64,000 bases of DNA from Nematostella vectensis (Eukaryota > Cnidaria > Anthozoa > Actiniaria > Edwardsiidae). Below, in pieces: positions 11,013 through 24,636 of this stretch; the stretch's first letter is position 1; the number at the start of each line of letters is the position of its first letter. The position numbers and the translations under genes were made by a program. The notes under the pieces were generated by a model. It was given only the letters and a program-made list of their open reading frames with translations, made no database searches and was not told where the DNA came from. The stretch covers positions 126,501 to 190,500 of the forward strand of contig NC_064035.1 in assembly GCF_932526225.1 (NCBI RefSeq), written 5' to 3'.

Positions 11013-13012
11013 AAACAAAACAAAAAAAATGACCACAAACTGTCAATTAACATAGTTTTCAATATAATATTGCATATTATTTAATAAGGTATTGACAGCT
11101 TTTAAAAAGTTCAACTGTTTGTTGACACTTAAAAGCCTACAATAAGCACTGACTCCAGACATGCGCAGTACTATGTTGCTGCCCCTTTAAAGTAAAATAC
11201 AGCTTTACTTAGTCAGCGTAGACAATATTGCGGATTTTGTCAATATTCTAATATGAATATGTCAATATTCTCCCCCCTTACGTCTTTATTTCTATTTATT
11301 TTATGCTTTTCACATGATACCAAAACAGCGTCTTTTTTCTTCGCAAATTTGATGTCATGCATACAATTAAAGAGATGCGCCCGTGCGCATGGCGAGTCCC
11401 CAAGGGACCAAGACGCCCAAATAGACCTCTATTTTTTGTCATCTACAATCTCGGCGAGCTGTGCGTGGCGTAACCGTATTACAGGCCTGGGATCCTGGTT
11501 ATTGTCCTCCCCATTAATGCGCGGGTTGGGATAACCTTGCAAGAGTGTTGTACAGCATATTCGCTCGGAAATATCGGTGCTTGGGGCCTTCGGGTTCTTT
11601 ACAGCCTTCCGTAAAAGCCTTGTGCTGCCATACCGATTGGGTAATCCGTATGTATGGTTTCCGTTTTGTTCTTCAGACCGGGTTCGATCCCAGGTCAATG
11701 GGCTTTTTTTTTTATTCGTTTTCTTTCTTTGTGCTTGACCCCCCTAATCCTGATAGGTTTTGCGCAAAAATAATAAAAAAAAGTGAGTTTGCAAAATAAG
11801 CTTGCTGGATTTATTGATTATATGTATTCAATTTGATCCTAGGAAGTTAACAAAAAACACAAAGCAAAGAGTTTGAGGAAGTAAACAAGTATGTGAACTT
11901 TAATGTTCTATTTGAAGGGGCGCATTTTGTACAGGGAAGCATACATAGAATGCTTAACTGGTGGAGAGGGGAGAGGTAACAGTTTATTGAGCATAATGTC
12001 AACAATAGCAGGGGAAGGGAGGGGCACTCTTTTCATACAATATTGCAGTTGTTACCTATTATTAAATAAGTTTGTAAGATATATTTGTTTATTAAGCAAG
12101 GTCTATTTCTGAGACAAGCAAACTCAAGTAAGAGCTGTTGAAATAACAGGTGAGTGTTAAAAAAAACAATTATCTGATTAGAAAACTAATGTAGATTCCT
12201 TTGCACCAAATAAGAACAAACTTCATTTTGTTTGTTATTTATGAGGAACGAGATGAGCTCTACAAGGCTAAGAAGAAATATGTATTGCTCATCTAAATTA
12301 TATAAGTAAATAATAATATTAAAAAAGAATTACTGTAAGTAATTAGAGTGGTTTTCATTAACCCGTGAAACAAGGTGTGATAGTTAAACGGTAATAGTTA
12401 GTAAAACACAAAAAAGAACAATAGAATCAGATCACAACAAAGTGTAATACGCTAAAGCGTAGTTCACGGGTTAATGAAGGTTTTGACATTTCAACCTTAC
12501 ATCCACATGAAAGTAATGCCTAATATCGAGTGCCCAACAGTAAGTGTTTTGCAGTCAAGTTGTTTTCTTTTAGTAGGTAAAAAATTATTCTAAATAATAG
12601 TAATCATAGCTATGGTCACCACTTACACATATAGAACTTGTAATGAAAAGAAAGAAAAAAAATATATATATGCAGTCAAACTACAGAATTGCATGATAAC
12701 CTTGAATATATTGAATAAAGGACTGCAAAAAAACATCTTTTGTACTAGTTGCTTGAATTGACCCTTGGCTATTTTTAGCTGAATTCCCCTCCCCCTCTAA
12801 AAAAGAAAATAATAATAATAATAGAACAAAACTAAAAAGAAAACAAACACAGCAGAGACCCCCACCAACAATTTTGATTTTTTTTTTTACTTTCCTTTAA
12901 AGGGGGAGTGTCATGTTTAAGAGATGTGCAATAGCTCTAGAGCCCTGACCCAATGAACTTCAGTGAAATTCTAATACTGACTTATGAGCTTTTGGTACAT
13001 GTGGGAGACTTT
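11013..13012. repeat. Array A unit 6
   Basis: Length 2000 bp. B-box-like site 11681-11691; inverted-repeat element 12362-12470. The first ~500 bp is unit-4-like. The rest is a different subtype with AAGAGCTGTTG and AAACTAATGTAG, so the unit is mosaic. Partner of unit 13. Confidence 0.95.
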
Positions 13013-14629
13013 AAACAAAACAAAAAAAAAATGACCACAAACTGTCAATTAACATAGTTTTCAATATAATATTGCATATTATTTAATAAGGTATTCACAG
13101 CTTTTAAAAAGTTCAACTGTTTGTAGACACTTAAAAGCCTACAATAATCACTGACTCCAGACATGCGCAGTACTATGTTGCTGCCCCTTTAAAGTAAAAT
13201 ACAGCTTTACTTAGTCAGCGTAGACAATATTGCGGATTTTGTCAATATTCTAATATGAATATGTCAATATTCTCCCCCCTTACGTCTTTATTTCTATTTA
13301 TTTTATGCTATTCACATGATACCAAAACAGCGTCTTTTTTCTTCGCTAATTTGATGTCATGTACACAATAAAAGAGATGCGCCCGTGCGCATGGCGAGTC
13401 CCCAAGTGACCCAAGACGCCCAAATAGACCTCTATTTTTTGTCATCCACAATCTCGGCGAGCTGTGCGTGGCGTAACCGTATTACAGGCCTGGGATCCTG
13501 GTTATTGTCCTCCCCGTTAATGCGCGGGTTGGGATAACCTTGCAAGAGTGCTGTACAGCATATTCGCTCGGAAATATCGGTGCTTGGGGCATTCGGGTTC
13601 TTTACAGCCTTCCGTAAAAGCCTTGTGCTGCCATACCGATTGGGTAATCCGTATGTATGGTTTCCGTTTTGTTCTTCAGACCGGGTTCGATCCCAGGCTA
13701 ATGGGCTTTTTTTTTAAATCGTTTTTTTTCTTTGTGCTGGACCCCCTTAATCCTGATAGGTTTTGCGCAAAAATAATAAAAAAAAGTGAGTTTGCAAAAT
13801 AAGCTTGCTAGATTTATTGAAAATATGTATTCAATTTGTTCCTAGGAAGTTAACAAAAAACACAAAGCAAAGAGTTTGAGGAAGTAAACAAGTATGTGAA
13901 CTTTAATGTTCTATTTGAAGGGGTGCATTTTGTACAGGGAAGCATACATAGAATGCTTAACTGGTGGAGAGGGAAGAGGTAAAAGTTTATTGAGCATAAT
14001 TTCAACAATAGCAAGGGGAAGAGAGGGGCACTCTCTTCATACAATATTGCAGTTGTTACCTATTATTAAATAAGTTTGTAAGATATATTTGTTTATTAAG
14101 CAAGGTTTATTTCGGAGACAAGCAAACTCAAGTAAGAGCTGTTGAAATAACAGGTGAGTGTTAAAAAAACAACAATTATCTGATTAGAAAACTAATGTAG
14201 ATTCCTTTGCACCAAATAAGAACAAACTTCATTTTGTTTGTTATTTATGAGGAACGAGATGAGCTCTACAAGGCCAAGAAGAAATATGTTTTGCTCATCT
14301 AAATTATACAAGTAAATAATAATATTAAAAAAGAATTACTGTAAGTAGACAGCGTAGACAAAAGATTTGCAATAGCTCTAGAGCCCTGACACAATGAACT
14401 TCAGTGAAATTCTAATACTGACTTATGAGCTTTTGGTACATGTGGGAGACTTTAAACAAAACAAAAAAAATGACCACAAACCTTCAATTAACATAGTTTT
14501 CAATAAAAATAAAACAAAGGGGGAGTGTCATGTTTAAGAGAATTGCAATAGCTCTAGAGCCCTGACACAATGAACTTCAGTGAAATTCTAATACTGACTT
14601 ATGAGCTTTTGGTACATGTGGGAGAGTTT
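13013..14629. repeat. Array A unit 7 (short form)
   Basis: Length 1617 bp. B-box-like site 13684-13694. The segment that normally holds the inverted-repeat element, the TA run and the AAT run is missing. It is replaced by the rearranged stretch 14348-14518. Partner of unit 14. Confidence 0.95.
14348..14518. repeat. Rearrangement scar in short unit 7
   Basis: After GTAAGTA the normal sequence is lost. First comes GACAGCGTAGACAAAA, a piece of a unit head. Next comes a unit tail (14363-14453) and the start of a new head (14454 to about 14505). Then a jump through AAAATAAAACAAA leads into a second copy of the tail. The net effect is loss of about 580 bp including the inverted-repeat element and both microsatellites, plus duplication of the tail. 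Two or more breakpoints joined by short homologous pieces suggest template switching. Confidence 0.85.
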
Positions 14630-16632
14630 AAACAAAACAAAAAAATGACCACAAACTGTCAATTAACATAGTTTTCAATATAATATTGCATATTATTTAA
14701 TAAGGTATTGACAGCTTTTAAAAAGTTCAACTGTTTGTAGACACTTAAAATCCTACAATAATCACTGACTCCAGACATGCGCAGTACTATGTTGCTGCCC
14801 CTTTAAAGTAAAATACAGCTTTACTTAGTCAGCGTAGACAAAATTGCGGATTTTGTCAATATTCTAATATGAAGATGTCAATATTCTCCCCCCTTACGTC
14901 TTTATTTCTATTTATTTTATGATTTTCACATGATACCAAAACAGCGTTTTTTTCTTCGCTAATTTGATGTCATGTACACAATAAAACAGATGCGCCCGTG
15001 CGCATGGCGAGTCCCCAAGGGACCCAAGACGCCCAAATAGACCTCTATTTTTTGTCATCCACAATCTCGGCGAGCTGTGCGTGGCGTAACCGTATTACAG
15101 GCCTGGGATCCTGGTTATTGTCCTCCCCATTAATGCGCGGGTTGGGATAACCTTGCAAGAGTGTTGTACAGCATATTCGCTCGGAAATATCGGTGCTTGG
15201 GGCCTTCGGGTTCTTTACAGCCTTCCGTAAAAGCCTTGTGCTGCCATACCGATTGGGTAATCCGTATGTATGGTTTCCGTTTTGTTCTTCAGACTGGGTT
15301 CGATCCCAGGCCAATGGGCTTTTTTGTTTAATTCGTTTTTTTTCTTTGTGCTTGACCCCCTTAATCCTGATAGGTTTTGCGCAAAAATAATAAAAAAAAA
15401 GTGAGTTTGCAAAATAAGCTTGCTAGATTTATTGATTATATGTATTCAATTTGTTCCTAGGAAGTTAACAAAAAACACAAAGCAAAGAGTTTGAGGAAGT
15501 AAACAAGTATGTGAACTTTAATGTTGTATTTGAAGGGGTGCATTTTGTACAGGGAAGCATACATAGAATGCTTAACTGGTGGAGAGGGAAGAGGTAAAAG
15601 TTTATTGAGCATAATTTCAACAATAGCAGGGGGAAGAGAGGGGCACTCTCTTCATACAATATTGCAGTTGTTACCTATTATTAAATAAGTTTGTAACATG
15701 TCTTTGTTTATTAAGCAAGGTCTATTTCTGAGACAAGCAAACTCAAGTAAGGCTGTTGAAATAACAGGTGAGTGTTAAAAGAAAAACAATTATCTGATTA
15801 GAAAACTACTGTAGATTCCTTTGCACCAAAATAAGAACAAACTTCATTTTGTTTGTTATTTATGAGGAACGAGATGAGCTCTACAAGGCCAAGAAGAAAT
15901 ATGTATTGCTCATCTAAATTATACAAGTAAATAATAATATTAAAAAAGAATTACTGTAAGTAATTAGAGTGGTTTTCATTAACCCGTGAAACAAAGTGTG
16001 ATAGTTAAACGGTAATAGTTAGTAAAACACAAAAAAGAACAATAGAATCAGATCACAACAAAGTGTAATACGCTAAAGCGTAGTTCACGGGTTAATGAAG
16101 GTTTTGACATTTTAACCTTACATCCACATGAAAGTAATGCCTAATATCGAGTGCCCTACAGTAAGTGTTTTGCAGTCAAGTTGTTTTCTTTTAGTAGGTA
16201 CAAAATTATTCTAAATAATAGTAATCATAGCTATGGTCACCACTTACACATATAGAACTTGTAATGAAAAGAAAGAAAAAAAATATATATATATGCAGTC
16301 AAACAACAGAATTGCATGAGAACCTTGAATATATTGAATAAAGGACTGCAAAAAACATCTTTTGTACTAGTTGCTTGAATTGACCCTTGGCTATTTTTAG
16401 CTGAATTCCCCTCCCCCTCTAAAAAAGAAAATAATAATAATAATAGAACAAAACTAAAAAGAAAACAAACACAGCAGAGACCCCCACCAACAATTTTGAT
16501 TTTTTTTTACTTTCCTTTAAAGGGGGAGTGTCATGTTTAAAAGATGTGCAATAGCTCTAGAGCCATGACACAATGAACTTCAGTGAAATTCTAATACTGA
16601 CTTATGAGCTTTTGGTACATGTGGGAGACTTT
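14630..16632. repeat. Array A unit 8
   Basis: Length 2003 bp; first unit of the second 13.6-kb block. B-box-like site 15297-15307 (ACTGGG form); inverted-repeat element 15983-16091. The T-run after the B box is interrupted by one G (TTTTTGTTTAATTCG), as in unit 15. Confidence 0.95.
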
Positions 16633-18633
16633 AAACAAAACAAAAAAAATGACCACAAACTGTCAATTAACATAGTTTTCAATATAATATTGCATATTAT
16701 TTAATAAGGTATTCACAGCTTTTAAAAAGTTCAACTGTTTGTAGACACTTAAAAGTCTACAATAATCACTGACTCCAGACATGCGCAGTACTATGTTGCT
16801 GCCCCTTTAAAGTAAAATACAGTTTTACTTAGTCAGCGTAGACAAAATTGCGGATTTTGTCAATATTCTAATATGAAGATGTCAATATTCTCCCCCCTTA
16901 CGTCTTTATTTCTTTTTATTTTATGGTTTTCACATGACACCAAAACAGCGTCTTTTTTCTTCGCTAATTTGATGTCATGTACACAATAAAAGAGATGCGC
17001 CCGTGCGCATGGCGAGTCCCCAAGGGACCTAAGACGCCCAAATAGACCTCTAGTTTTTGTCATCCACAATCTCGGCGAGCTGTGCGTGGCGTAACCGTAT
17101 TACAGGCCTGGGATCCTGGTTATTGTCCTCCCCATTAATGCGCGGGTTGGGATAACCTTGCAAGAGTGTTGTACAGCATATTCGCTCGGAAATATCGGTG
17201 CTTGGGGCCTTCGGGTTCTTTACAGCCTTCCGTAAAAGCCTTGTGCTGCCATACCGATTGGGTAATCCGTATGTATGGTTTCCGTTTTGTTCTTCAGACT
17301 GGGTTCGATCCCAGGCCAATGGGCTTTTTTTTTTAATTCGTTTTTTTTCTTTGTGCTGGACCCCCTTAATCCTGATAGGTTTTGCGCAAAAATAATAAAA
17401 AAAAAGTGAGTTTGCAAAATAAGCTTGCTAGATTTATTGATTATATGTATTCCATTTGTTCCTAGGAAGTTAACAAAAAACACAAAGCAAAGAGTTTGAG
17501 GAAGTAAACAAGTATGTGAACTTTAATGTTCTATTTGAAAGGGTGCATTTTGTACAGGGAAGCATACATAGAATGCTTAACTGGTGGAGAGGGAAGAGGT
17601 AAAAGTTTATTGAGCATAATTTCAACAATAGCAGGGGGAAGAGAGGGGCACTCTCTTCATACAATATTGCAGTTGTTACCTATTATTAAATAAGTTTGTA
17701 ACATGTCTTTGTTTATTAAGCAAGGTCTATTTCTGAGACAAGCAAACTCAAGTAAGGCTGTTGAAATAACAGGTGAGTGTTAAAAGAAAAACAATTATCT
17801 GATTAGAAAACTACTGTAGATTCCTTTGCACCAAAATAAGAACAGACTTCATTTTGTTTGTTATTTATGAGGAACGAGATGATCTATACAAAGCCATAAA
17901 GAAATATGTATTGCTCATCTAAATTATACAAGTAAATGATAATATTAAAAAAGAACTACTGTAAGTAATTAGAGTGGTTTTCATTAACACGTGAAACAAA
18001 GTGTGATAGTTAAACGGTAATAGTTAGTAAAACACAAAAAAGAACAATAGAATCAGATCACAACAAAGTGTAATACGCTAAAGCGTAGTTCACGGGTTAA
18101 TGAAGGTTTTGACATTTCAAACTTACATCCACATGAAAGTAATGCCTAATATCGAGTGCCCTACAGTAAGTGTTTTGCAGTCAAGTTGTTTTCTTTTAGT
18201 AGGTAAAAAATTATTCTAAATAATAGTAATCATAGCTATGGTCACCACTTACACATATAGCACTTGTAATGAAAAGAAAGAAAAAATATATATAAGCAGT
18301 CAAACAACAGAATTGCATGATAACCTTGAATATATTGAATAAAGGACTGCAAAAAAACATCTTTTGTACTAGTTTCTTGAATTGACCCTTGGCTATTTTT
18401 AGCTGAATTCCCCTCCCCCTCTAAAAAGGAAAATAATAATCATAATAGAACAAAACTAAAAAGAAAACAAACACAACAGAGACCTCCACCAACAATTTTG
18501 ATTTTTTTTACTTTCCTTTAAAGGGGGAGTGTCATGTTTAAGAGATTTGCAATAGCTCTAGAGCCCTGACACAATGAACTTCAGTGAAATTCTAATACTG
18601 ACTTATGAGCTTTTGGTACATGTGGGAGACTTT
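16633..18633. repeat. Array A unit 9
   Basis: Length 2001 bp. B-box-like site 17302-17312; inverted-repeat element 17988-18096. This is the only copy whose left end reads TTAACACGTGAA instead of TTAACCCGTGAA, breaking one terminal base. Confidence 0.95.
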
Positions 18634-20634
18634 TAACAAAACAAAAAAAATGACCACAAACTGTCAATTAACATAGTTTTTAATATAATATTGCATATTA
18701 TTTAATAAGGTATTGACAGCTTTTAAAAAGTTCAACTGTTTGTAGACACTTAAAAGCCTACAATAATCACTGACTCCAGACATGCGCAGTACTATGTTGC
18801 TGCCCCTTTAAAGTAAAATACAGCTTTACTTAGTCAGCGTAGACAATATTGCAGATTTGGTCAATATTCTAATATGAATATGTCAATATTCTCCCCCCTT
18901 ACGTCTTTATTTCTATTTATTTTATGCTATTCACATGATACCAAAACAGCGTCTTTTTTCTTCGCTAATTTGATGTCATGTACACAATAAAAGAGATGCG
19001 CCCGTGCGCATGGCGAGTCACCAAGGGACCCAAGACGCCCAAATAGACCTCTATTTTTTGTCATCCACAATCTCGGCGAGCTGTGCGTGGCGTAACCGTA
19101 TTACAGGCCTGGGATCCTGGTTATTGTCCTCCCCATTAATGCGCGGGTTGGGATAACCTTGCAAGAGTGTTGTACAGCATATTCGCTCGGAAATATCGGT
19201 GCTTGGGGCCTTCGGGTTCTTTACAGCCTTCCGTAAAAGCCTTGTGCTGCCATACCGATTGGGTAATCCGTATGTATGGTTTCCGTTTTGTTCTTCAGAC
19301 CGGGTTCGATCCCAGGCCAATGGGCTTTTTTTTTTAATTCGATTTTTTTTCTTTGTGCTGGACCCCCTTAATCCTGATAGGTTTTGCGCAAAAATAATAA
19401 AAAAAGTGAGTTTGCAAAATAAGCTTGCTAGATTTATTGATTATATGTATTCAATTTGTTCCTAGGAAGTTAACAAAAAACACAAAGCAAAGAGTTTGAG
19501 GAAGTAAACAAGTATTTGAACTTTAATTTTCTATTTGAAGGGGTGCATTTTGTACAGGGAAGCATACATAGAATGCTTAACTGGTGGAGAGGGAAGAGGT
19601 AAAAGTTTATTGAGCATAATTTCAACAATAGCAGGGGGAAGAGAGGGGCACTCTCTTCATACAATATTGCAGTTGTTACCTATTATTAAATAAGTTTGTA
19701 ACATGTCTTTGTTTATTAAGCAAGGTCTATTTCTGAGACAAGCAAACTCAAGTAAGGCTGTTGAAATAACAGGTGAGTGTTAAAAGAAAAACAATTATCT
19801 GCTTAGAAAACTACTGTAGATTCCTTTGCACCAAAATAAGAACAAACTTCATTTTGTTTGTTATTTATGAGGAACGAGATGATCTATACAAAGCCATAAA
19901 GAAATATGTATTGCTCATCTAAATTATACAAGTAAATGATAATATTAAAAAAGAACTACTTTAAGTAATTAGAGTGGTTTTCATTAACCCGTGAAACAAA
20001 GTGTGATAGTTAAACGGTAATAGTTAGTAAAACACAAAAAAGAACAATAGAATCAGATCACAACAAAGTGTAATACGCTAAAGCGTAGTTCACGGGTTAA
20101 TGAAGGTTTTGACATTTCAACCTTACATCCACATGAAAGTAATGCCTAATATCGAGTGCCCTACAGTAAGTGTTTTGCAGTCAAGTTGTTTTCTTTTAGT
20201 AGGTAAAAAATTATTCTAAATAATAGTAATCATAGCTATGGTCACCACTTACACATATAGAACTTGTAATGAAAAGAAAGAAAACAAATATATATATGCA
20301 GTCAAACAACAGAATTGCATGATAACCTTGAATATATTGAATAAAGGACTGCAAAAAACATCTTTTGTACTAGTTTCTTGAATTGACCCTTGGCTATTTT
20401 TAGCTGAATTCCCCTCCCCCTCTAAAAAAGAAAATAATAATAATAATAGAACAAAACTAAAAAGAAAACAAACACAGCAGAGACCCCCACCAGCAATTTT
20501 GATTTTTTTTACTTTCCTTTAAAGGGGGAGTTTCATGTTTAAGAGATGTGCAATAGCTCTAGAGCCCTGACACAATGAACTTCAGTGAAATTCTAATACT
20601 GACTTATGAGCTTTTGGTACATGTGGGAGACTTT
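18634..20634. repeat. Array A unit 10
   Basis: Length 2001 bp. B-box-like site 19303-19313; inverted-repeat element 19988-20096. Starts with TAAC like its partner unit 3. Carries GAGTTTCATG where other units have GAGTGTCATG near 20531. Confidence 0.95.
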
Positions 20635-22635
20635 AAACAAAACAAAAAAAATGACCACAAACTGTCAATTAACATAGTTTTCAATATAATATTGCATATT
20701 ATTTAATAAGGTATTGACAGCTTTTAAAAAGTTCAACTGTTTGTTGACACTTAAAAGCCTACAATAAGCACTGACTCCAGACATGCGCAGTACTATGTTG
20801 CTGCCCCTTTAAAGTAAAATACAGCTTTACTTAGTCAGCGTAGACAATATTGCGGATTTTGTCAATATTCTAATATGAATATGTCAATATTCTCCCCCCT
20901 TACGTCTTTATTTCTATTTATTTTATGCTTTTCACATGATACCAAAACAGCGTCTTTTTTCTTCGCAAATTTGATGTCATGCATACAATTAAAGAGATGC
21001 GCCCGTGCGCATGGCGAGTCCCCAAGGGACCAAGACGCCCAAATAGACCTCTATTTTTTGTCATCTACAATCTCGGCGAGCTGTGCGTGGCGTAACCGTA
21101 TTACAGGCCTGGGATCCTGGTTATTGTCCTCCCCATTAATGCGCGGGTTGGGATAACCTTGCAAGAGTGTTGTACAGCATATTCGCTCGGAAATATCGGT
21201 GCTTGGGGCCTTCGGGTTCTTTACAGCCTTCCGTAAAAGCCTTGTGCTGCCATACCGATTGGGTAATCCGTATGTATGGTTTCCGTTTTGTTCTTCAGAC
21301 CGGGTTCGATCCCAGGCCAATGGGCTTTTTTTTTTAATTCGATTTTTTTTCTTTGTGCTGGACCCCCTTAATCCTGATAGGTTTTGCGCAAAAATAATAA
21401 AAAAAGTGAGTTTGCAAAATAAGCTTGCTAGATTTATTGATTATATGTATTCAATTTGTTCCTAGGAAGTTAACAAAAAACACAAAGCAAAGAGTTTGAG
21501 GAAGTAAACAAGTATTTGAACTTTAATTTTCTATTTGAAGGGGTGCATTTTGTACAGGGAAGCATACATAGAATGCTTAACTGGTGGAGAGGGAAGAGGT
21601 AAAAGTTTATTGAGCATAATTTCAACAATAGCAGGGGGAAGAGAGGGGCACTCTCTTCATACAATATTGCAGTTGTTACCTATTATTAAATAAGTTTGTA
21701 ACATGTCTTTGTTTATTAAGCAAGGTCTATTTCTGAGACAAGCAAACTCAAGTAAGGCTGTTGAAATAACAGGTGAGTGTTAAAAGAAAAACAATTATCT
21801 GCTTAGAAAACTACTGTAGATTCCTTTGCACCAAAATAAGAACAAACTTCATTTTGTTTGTTATTTATGAGGAACGAGATGATCTATACAAAGCCATAAA
21901 GAAATATGTATTGCTCATCTAAATTATACAAGTAAATGATAATATTAAAAAAGAACTACTTTAAGTAATTAGAGTGGTTTTCATTAACCCGTGAAACAAA
22001 GTGTGATAGTTAAACGGTAATAGTTAGTAAAACACAAAAAAGAACAATAGAATCAGATCACAACAAAGTGTAATACGCTAAAGCGTAGTTCACGGGTTAA
22101 TGAAGGTTTTGACATTTCAACCTTACATCCACATGAAAGTAATGCCTAATATCGAGTGCCCTACAGTAAGTGTTTTGCAGTCAAGTTGTTTTCTTTTAGT
22201 AGGTAAAAAATTATTCTAAATAATAGTAATCATAGCTATGGTCACCACTTACACATATAGAACTTGTAATGAAAAGAAAGAAAACAAATATATATATGCA
22301 GTCAAACAACAGAATTGCATGATAACCTTGAATATATTGAATAAAGGACTGCAAAAAACATCTTTTGTACTAGTTGCTTGAATTGACCCTTGGCTATTTT
22401 TAGCTGAATTCCCCTCCCCCTCTAAAAAAGAAAATAATAATAATAATAGAACAAAACTAAAAAGAAAACAAACACAGCAGAGACCCCCACCAACAATTTT
22501 GATTTTTTTTTACTTTCCTTTAAAGGGGGAGTGTCATGTTTAAAAGATGTGCAATAGCTCTAGAGCCATGACACAATGAACTTCAGTGAAATTCTAATAC
22601 TGACTTATGAGCTTTTGGTACATGTGGGAGACTTT
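20635..22635. repeat. Array A unit 11
   Basis: Length 2001 bp. B-box-like site 21303-21313; inverted-repeat element 21988-22096. From about 22373 the tail switches to the unit-8 subtype (AGTTGCTTG, TTTAAAAGATGTG, GAGCCATGAC). That patch continues into unit 12. Confidence 0.95.
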
Positions 22636-24636
22636 AAACAAAACAAAAAAAAATGACCACAAACTGTCAATTAACATAGTTTTCAATATAATATTGCATA
22701 TTATTTAATAAGGTATTCACAGCTTTTAAAAAGTTCAACTGTTTGTAGACACTTAAAAGTCTACAATAATCACTGACTCCAGACATGCGCAGTACTATGT
22801 TGCTGCCCCTTTAAAGTAAAATACAGTTTTACTTAGTCAGCGTAGACAAAATTGCGGATTTTGTCAATATTCTAATATGAAGATGTCAATATTCTCCCCC
22901 CTTACGTCTTTATTTCTATTTATTTTATGCTTTTCACATGACACCAAAACAGCGTCTTTTTTCTTCGCTAATTTGATGTCATGTACACAATAAAAGAGAT
23001 GCGCCCGTGCGCATGGCGAGTCCCCAAGGGACCAAGACGCCCAAATAGACCTCTATTTTTTGTCATCTACAATCTCGGCGAGCTGTGCGTGGCGTAACCG
23101 TATTACAGGCCTGGGATCCTGGTTATTGTCCTCCCCATTAATGCGCGGGTTGGGATAACCTTGCAAGAGTGTTGTACAGCATATTCGCTCGGAAATATCG
23201 GTGCTTGGGGCCTTCGGGTTCTTTACAGCCTTCCGTAAAAGCCTTGTGCTGCCATACCGATTGGGTAATCCGTATGTATGGTTTCCGTTTTGTTCTTCAG
23301 ACCGGGTTCGATCCCAGGCCAATGGGCTTTTTTTTTTAATTCGATTTTTTTTCTTTGTGCTGGACCCCCTTAATCCTGATAGGTTTTGCGCAAAAATAAT
23401 AAAAAAAGTGAGTTTGCAAAATAAGCTTGCTAGATTTATTGATTATATGTATTCAATTTGTTCCTAGGAAGTTAACAAAAAACACAAAGCAAAGAGTTTG
23501 AGGAAGTAAACAAGTATTTGAACTTTAATTTTCTATTTGAAGGGGTGCATTTTGTACAGGGAAGCATACATAGAATGCTTAACTGGTGGAGAGGGAAGAG
23601 GTAAAAGTTTATTGAGCATAATTTCAACAATAGCAGGGGGAAGAGAGGGGCACTCTCTTCATACAATATTGCAGTTGTTACCTATTATTAAATAAGTTTG
23701 TAACATGTCTTTGTTTATTAAGCAAGGTCTATTTCTGAGACAAGCAAACTCAAGTAAGGCTGTTGAAATAACAGGTGAGTGTTAAAAGAAAAACAATTAT
23801 CTGCTTAGAAAACTACTGTAGATTCCTTTGCACCAAAATAAGAACAAACTTCATTTTGTTTGTTATTTATGAGGAACGAGATGATCTATACAAAGCCATA
23901 AAGAAATATGTATTGCTCATCTAAATTATACAAGTAAATGATAATATTAAAAAAGAACTACTTTAAGTAATTAGAGTGGTTTTCATTAACCCGTGAAACA
24001 AAGTGTGATAGTTAAACGGTAATAGTTAGTAAAACACAAAAAAGAACAATAGAATCAGATCACAACAAAGTGTAATACGCTAAAGCGTAGTTCACGGGTT
24101 AATGAAGGTTTTGACATTTCAACCTTACATCCACATGAAAGTAATGCCTAATATCGAGTGCCCTACAGTAAGTGTTTTGCAGTCAAGTTGTTTTCTTTTA
24201 GTAGGTAAAAAATTATTCTAAATAATAGTAATCATAGCTATGGTCACCACTTACACATATAGAACTTGTAATGAAAAGAAAGAAAACAAATATATATATG
24301 CAGTCAAACAACAGAATTGCATGATAACCTTGAATATATTGAATAAAGGACTGCAAAAAACATCTTTTGTACTAGTTTCTTGAATTGACCCTTGGCTATT
24401 TTTAGCTGAATTCCCCTCCCCCTCTAAAAAAGAAAATAATAATAATAATAGAACAAAACTAAAAAGAAAACAAACACAGCAGAGACCCCCACCAGCAATT
24501 TTGATTTTTTTTACTTTCCTTTAAAGGGGGAGTGTCATGTTTAAGAGATGTGCAATAGCTCTAGAGCCCTGACACAATGAACTTCAGTGAAATTCTAATA
24601 CTGACTTATGAGCTTTTGGTACATGTGGGAGACTTT
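22636..24636. repeat. Array A unit 12
   Basis: Length 2001 bp. B-box-like site 23305-23315; inverted-repeat element 23990-24098. The first ~350 bp resembles unit 9 (GTATTCACAGC, AAGTCTACAATAATC, GAAGATG). The remainder resembles units 4 and 5. It is a chimeric unit compared with its partner, unit 5. Confidence 0.95.

Larger units (their letters stand above)
1008..14629. repeat. 13.6-kb higher-order block, copy 1 (units 1-7)
   Basis: Seven units, six long and one short, form a block of 13622 bp. Unit subtypes and lengths recur in the same order 13621-13625 bp downstream. Anchor positions in each unit of copy 1 map to copy 2 with this constant offset. This is classic higher-order satellite organisation produced by unequal exchange or block duplication. 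Confidence 0.9.
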
